From: an uncultured Collinsella sp.
GTDB taxonomy: Bacteria; Actinomycetota; Coriobacteriia; Coriobacteriales; Coriobacteriaceae
Assembly (NCBI GenBank): GCA_900547835.1
Contig: URIJ01000100.1
Span: 1 to 7,784 of the forward strand
Direction of reading: 5' to 3'
Length of the DNA: 7,784 bases
Position numbers and translations under genes: made by a program. Positions 6,652 to 7,784 of the stretch are shown in pieces (within the stretch, counting starts at the first letter, position 1; each line of letters begins with the position of its first letter). The notes beneath the pieces were generated by a model that made no database searches, was not told the DNA's origin, and worked only from the letters and a program-made list of their open reading frames with translations.

Positions 6652-6679
6652 GTTGCGGCGTTTGGTAAAACGCCGCAAC
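6652..6679. terminator. Perfect 12-bp stem-loop between convergent genes, likely bidirectional terminator
   Basis: GTTGCGGCGTTT (6652-6663) pairs exactly with AAACGCCGCAAC (6668-6679) around a GGTA loop. It lies 16 bases after the plus-strand phosphatase stop and 18 bases from the minus-strand lipoprotein stop. Neither side has a T-tract, so it is not a textbook intrinsic terminator; it may act with Rho or as a 3' end stabiliser for both transcripts. Confidence 0.6.
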
Positions 6680-6697
6680 GAACCACCGCGTAACCCC

Positions 6698-7255
6698 CTA
6701 GCTCATCATCGCATTCATCATCTCGGTGGTTGCGGATTCGTCGGCAGACCACTCGTTATCCTCGTTGGCGGAATATTTAAAGGTGACCTTGGTGTCCTTG
6801 GTCTTAGCGGCCTTGGTCACGTCGACCATGACCTGGCCGGCCATCTTGTACAGGTCATCCTCGGAAGGCATCGTATCGAGTGCGGCGACCTTCTCCTGAT
6901 ACTGGGTGGCGAAATCTTCGACGATCTTATTCATGGACTTGCAGGTGATGGTAACCTCGGCGGTCGCAGTGCCCTTGTCCTCATCGACCGTCACATCGCC
7001 GATCTTGTAATCAAAGCCCTCGAGATAGCTCTTGGCGTACTCCTTGGGATCGATGCCCAGTTGCTCAAACTCGTCGCCCGAAGCCTCTTCCAGACCGGAG
7101 AGGAAATCATCGCCGCCGTTCTTGATCTCGTCAAACTGGCTCGTAAGGTCGTTGGTGATGAGCTCCTCCACCGAAGGCCCTCCGCAGCCGGAAAGCAAAA
7201 CCACGCACGCGACCAGGGCAGCCATCAGGGGCGCAAGCAGCAGCTTCTTTTTCAT
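6698..7255 (-). CDS. Lipoprotein of unknown function
   Basis: This is a secreted, lipid-anchored protein of 185 residues. The signal peptide is clear: MKKK, then a hydrophobic stretch (5-20), then the lipobox LSGC with the lipidated Cys at position 24. The mature part is acidic and rich in Lys, Asp and Glu. It has helical segments around 30-75 (SVEELITNDL, SQFDEIKNG, GIDPKEYAKSYLEGF), a strand pair around 80-95 (GDVTVDEDKGTATAEVTITCK), a helix around 97-135, and a final strand VTFKY. The layout is reminiscent of small extracytoplasmic lipoprotein domains such as the DUF4878/DUF5105 type, but I cannot confirm a family. The start at 7255 is fixed by the signal peptide and a GGAGGA site five bases upstream; the longer open frame to 7471 is not coding. 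It is separated from the upstream EIIA gene by a strong terminator, so it has its own promoter. Confidence 0.88.
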   Translation of the reverse strand: MKKKLLLAPLMAALVACVVLLSGCGGPSVEELITNDLTSQFDEIKNGGDDFLSGLEEASGDEFEQLGIDPKEYAKSYLEGFDYKIGDVTVDEDKGTATAEVTITCKSMNKIVEDFATQYQEKVAALDTMPSEDDLYKMAGQVMVDVTKAAKTKDTKVTFKYSANEDNEWSADESATTEMMNAMMS

Positions 7256-7260
7256 GACAT

Positions 7261-7266
7261 TCCTCC
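7261..7266 (-). promoter_or_regulatory. Ribosome binding site of the lipoprotein gene
   Basis: On the minus strand GGAGGA lies five bases before the ATG at 7255. It is a near-consensus site and rules out the earlier in-frame starts. Confidence 0.85.
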
Positions 7267-7317
7267 AAACAAGCGGCGCCGCGTTCCCTGCGCAGCGCAC
7301 GTCGTAACAGCAAGTCC

Positions 7318-7323
7318 ATATTA
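7318..7323 (-). promoter_or_regulatory. Weak candidate -10 element for the lipoprotein gene
   Basis: TAATAT on the minus strand matches four of six -10 positions and would give a leader of about 55 bases. No -35 element stands at the right distance. The 233 bases between the lipoprotein and EIIA genes otherwise hold a GC-rich palindrome, GCGGCGCCGC (7273-7282), two short hairpins (7341-7361 and 7394-7406) and the terminator described next. Confidence 0.25.
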
Positions 7324-7432
7324 GCGGCCCAGCCCAACCCCCTGCGTCGCAAAAGCGCAGGCGGCTCAATTTGACGAACGAATGGCCCGTAAAGCAAGCC
7401 CCTTGCAATAAAATGCACCTGTTTAGCCTATT

Positions 7433-7465
7433 AAAAAAGGGTGGCCGGACAACCCGACCACCCTT
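7433..7465 (-). terminator. Rho-independent terminator of the EIIA gene
   Basis: Read on the minus strand, the arms 7465-7454 and 7448-7437 form a 12-bp stem around the 5-base loop GTTGT. The 3' arm ends in a run of six Ts (complement of 7433-7438). The one imperfect pair (7445 with 7457) is G.U in minus-strand RNA but would be C.A in plus-strand RNA, so the element is built for the minus strand. It starts 23 bases after the EIIA stop. Confidence 0.92.
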
Positions 7466-7488
7466 GCGCATCTTCTGGATGCCGCAGA

Positions 7489-7784
7489 CTACTTGCGGAC
7501 GACCTTAACGATGGCGTCACCGGCGGCGACAGCGGAGTCGGCCTCGACGGCGAGTTCGACATCGGCAAACTCGGCGGTGTTGGACACGGCCACGACGACG
7601 CAGTCCTTGTAACCGGCAGCAGCGATCTTGGCACGGTCGATCTTGAGAATGGGCTGGCCGGCCTTCACGACGTCGTCGGCCTTGACGAAGCCCTCGAAGC
7701 CGTCGCCGTTCATGTTGACGGTATCGACGCCAACGTGCACCAGAACCTCGATGCCGCTATCGGACTGCAGGCCCACGGCGTGAC
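7489..7784 (-). CDS. PTS glucose-type EIIA protein or domain (5' end outside window)
   Basis: EIIA-Glc domains receive phosphate from HPr and pass it to EIIB for sugar uptake, and in some bacteria also act as carbon-status regulators. Only the C-terminal part, about 98 residues, is visible. It opens with HAVGLQSDSG, continues EVLVHVGVDTVNMNGDGFEGFV, and ends near the family C terminus (AAGDAIVKVVRK). The first visible His (7780-7782) matches active-site-supporting His75 of E. coli EIIA-Glc. The His of LVHVG (7735-7737) matches the phosphorylated His90; the spacing of 15 residues is conserved. The GTG at 7776 is not the real start, because these family residues extend upstream in frame to the window edge. 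Whether it is a stand-alone EIIA (Crr type) or the end of an EIICBA permease cannot be seen. It is followed by a strong terminator. Confidence 0.93.
   Translation of the reverse strand, partial: HAVGLQSDSGIEVLVHVGVDTVNMNGDGFEGFVKADDVVKAGQPILKIDRAKIAAAGYKDCVVVAVSNTAEFADVELAVEADSAVAAGDAIVKVVRK

Noticed and set aside
5928..6752. 274-codon minus-strand frame over the phosphatase and the stem-loop
   Set aside because: It is antisense to a complete HAD phosphatase with all catalytic motifs, and it overlaps the end of the lipoprotein gene.
7256..7471. N-terminal extension of the lipoprotein to 7471
   Set aside because: It would bury a textbook lipoprotein signal peptide and a near-consensus ribosome binding site and would read through the terminator.
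7489..7776. EIIA as a complete gene starting with GTG at 7776
   Set aside because: The conserved family residues, including the His matching E. coli His75, continue upstream in frame to the window edge, so the gene is cut by the window.
1..7784. Mobile elements, CRISPR arrays, tRNA or rRNA genes
   Set aside because: No transposase or integrase, no regularly spaced repeats, and no cloverleaf or rRNA-like sequence was seen.

Overview
The window looks like a chromosomal segment of a high-GC, anaerobic, [NiFe]-hydrogenase-bearing bacterium. Start-codon use, GC-rich codons, a NikR-type regulator beside hyp genes and a PTS EIIA-Glc protein together suggest an actinobacterium of the class Coriobacteriia (Collinsella-like). 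That assignment is an inference from overall feel; no rRNA or other marker is present to prove it.

Positions 1-5862 form a plus-strand nickel/hydrogenase-maturation cluster. It begins with a short helical protein of unknown function that may start before the window. One base later comes a NikR-family nickel-responsive repressor carrying an unusual His/Cys-rich N-terminal extension. Then follow hypF, hypC, hypD and hypE. HypF and HypE make the cyanide ligands from carbamoyl phosphate. HypC and HypD carry the iron and assemble the Fe(CN)2CO unit. The nickel-insertion genes hypA and hypB, and the hydrogenase structural genes, are not in the window. hypC and hypD overlap by one base. A 130-bp gap between hypF and hypC holds three closely spaced dyad symmetries and is the best candidate for an internal control site.

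Positions 5863-6635 hold a roughly 100-bp gap with nested inverted repeats and a hairpin followed by TTTT, then a HAD-superfamily phosphatase of the phosphoglycolate phosphatase type, still on the plus strand. A perfect 12-bp stem-loop at 6652-6679 separates it from the convergent minus-strand genes.

Positions 6698-7784 are read on the minus strand: a 185-aa lipoprotein of unknown function, a strong intrinsic terminator, and the C-terminal part of a PTS EIIA-Glc protein or domain that runs off the right edge.

Most of this is a recognisable hyp locus. The parts least explained by known families are the metal-ligand-rich NikR extension, the uncharacterised gene coupled to nikR, and the two structured intergenic regions. 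I found no evidence of a mobile element, CRISPR array, RNA gene or wholly new multi-gene system.
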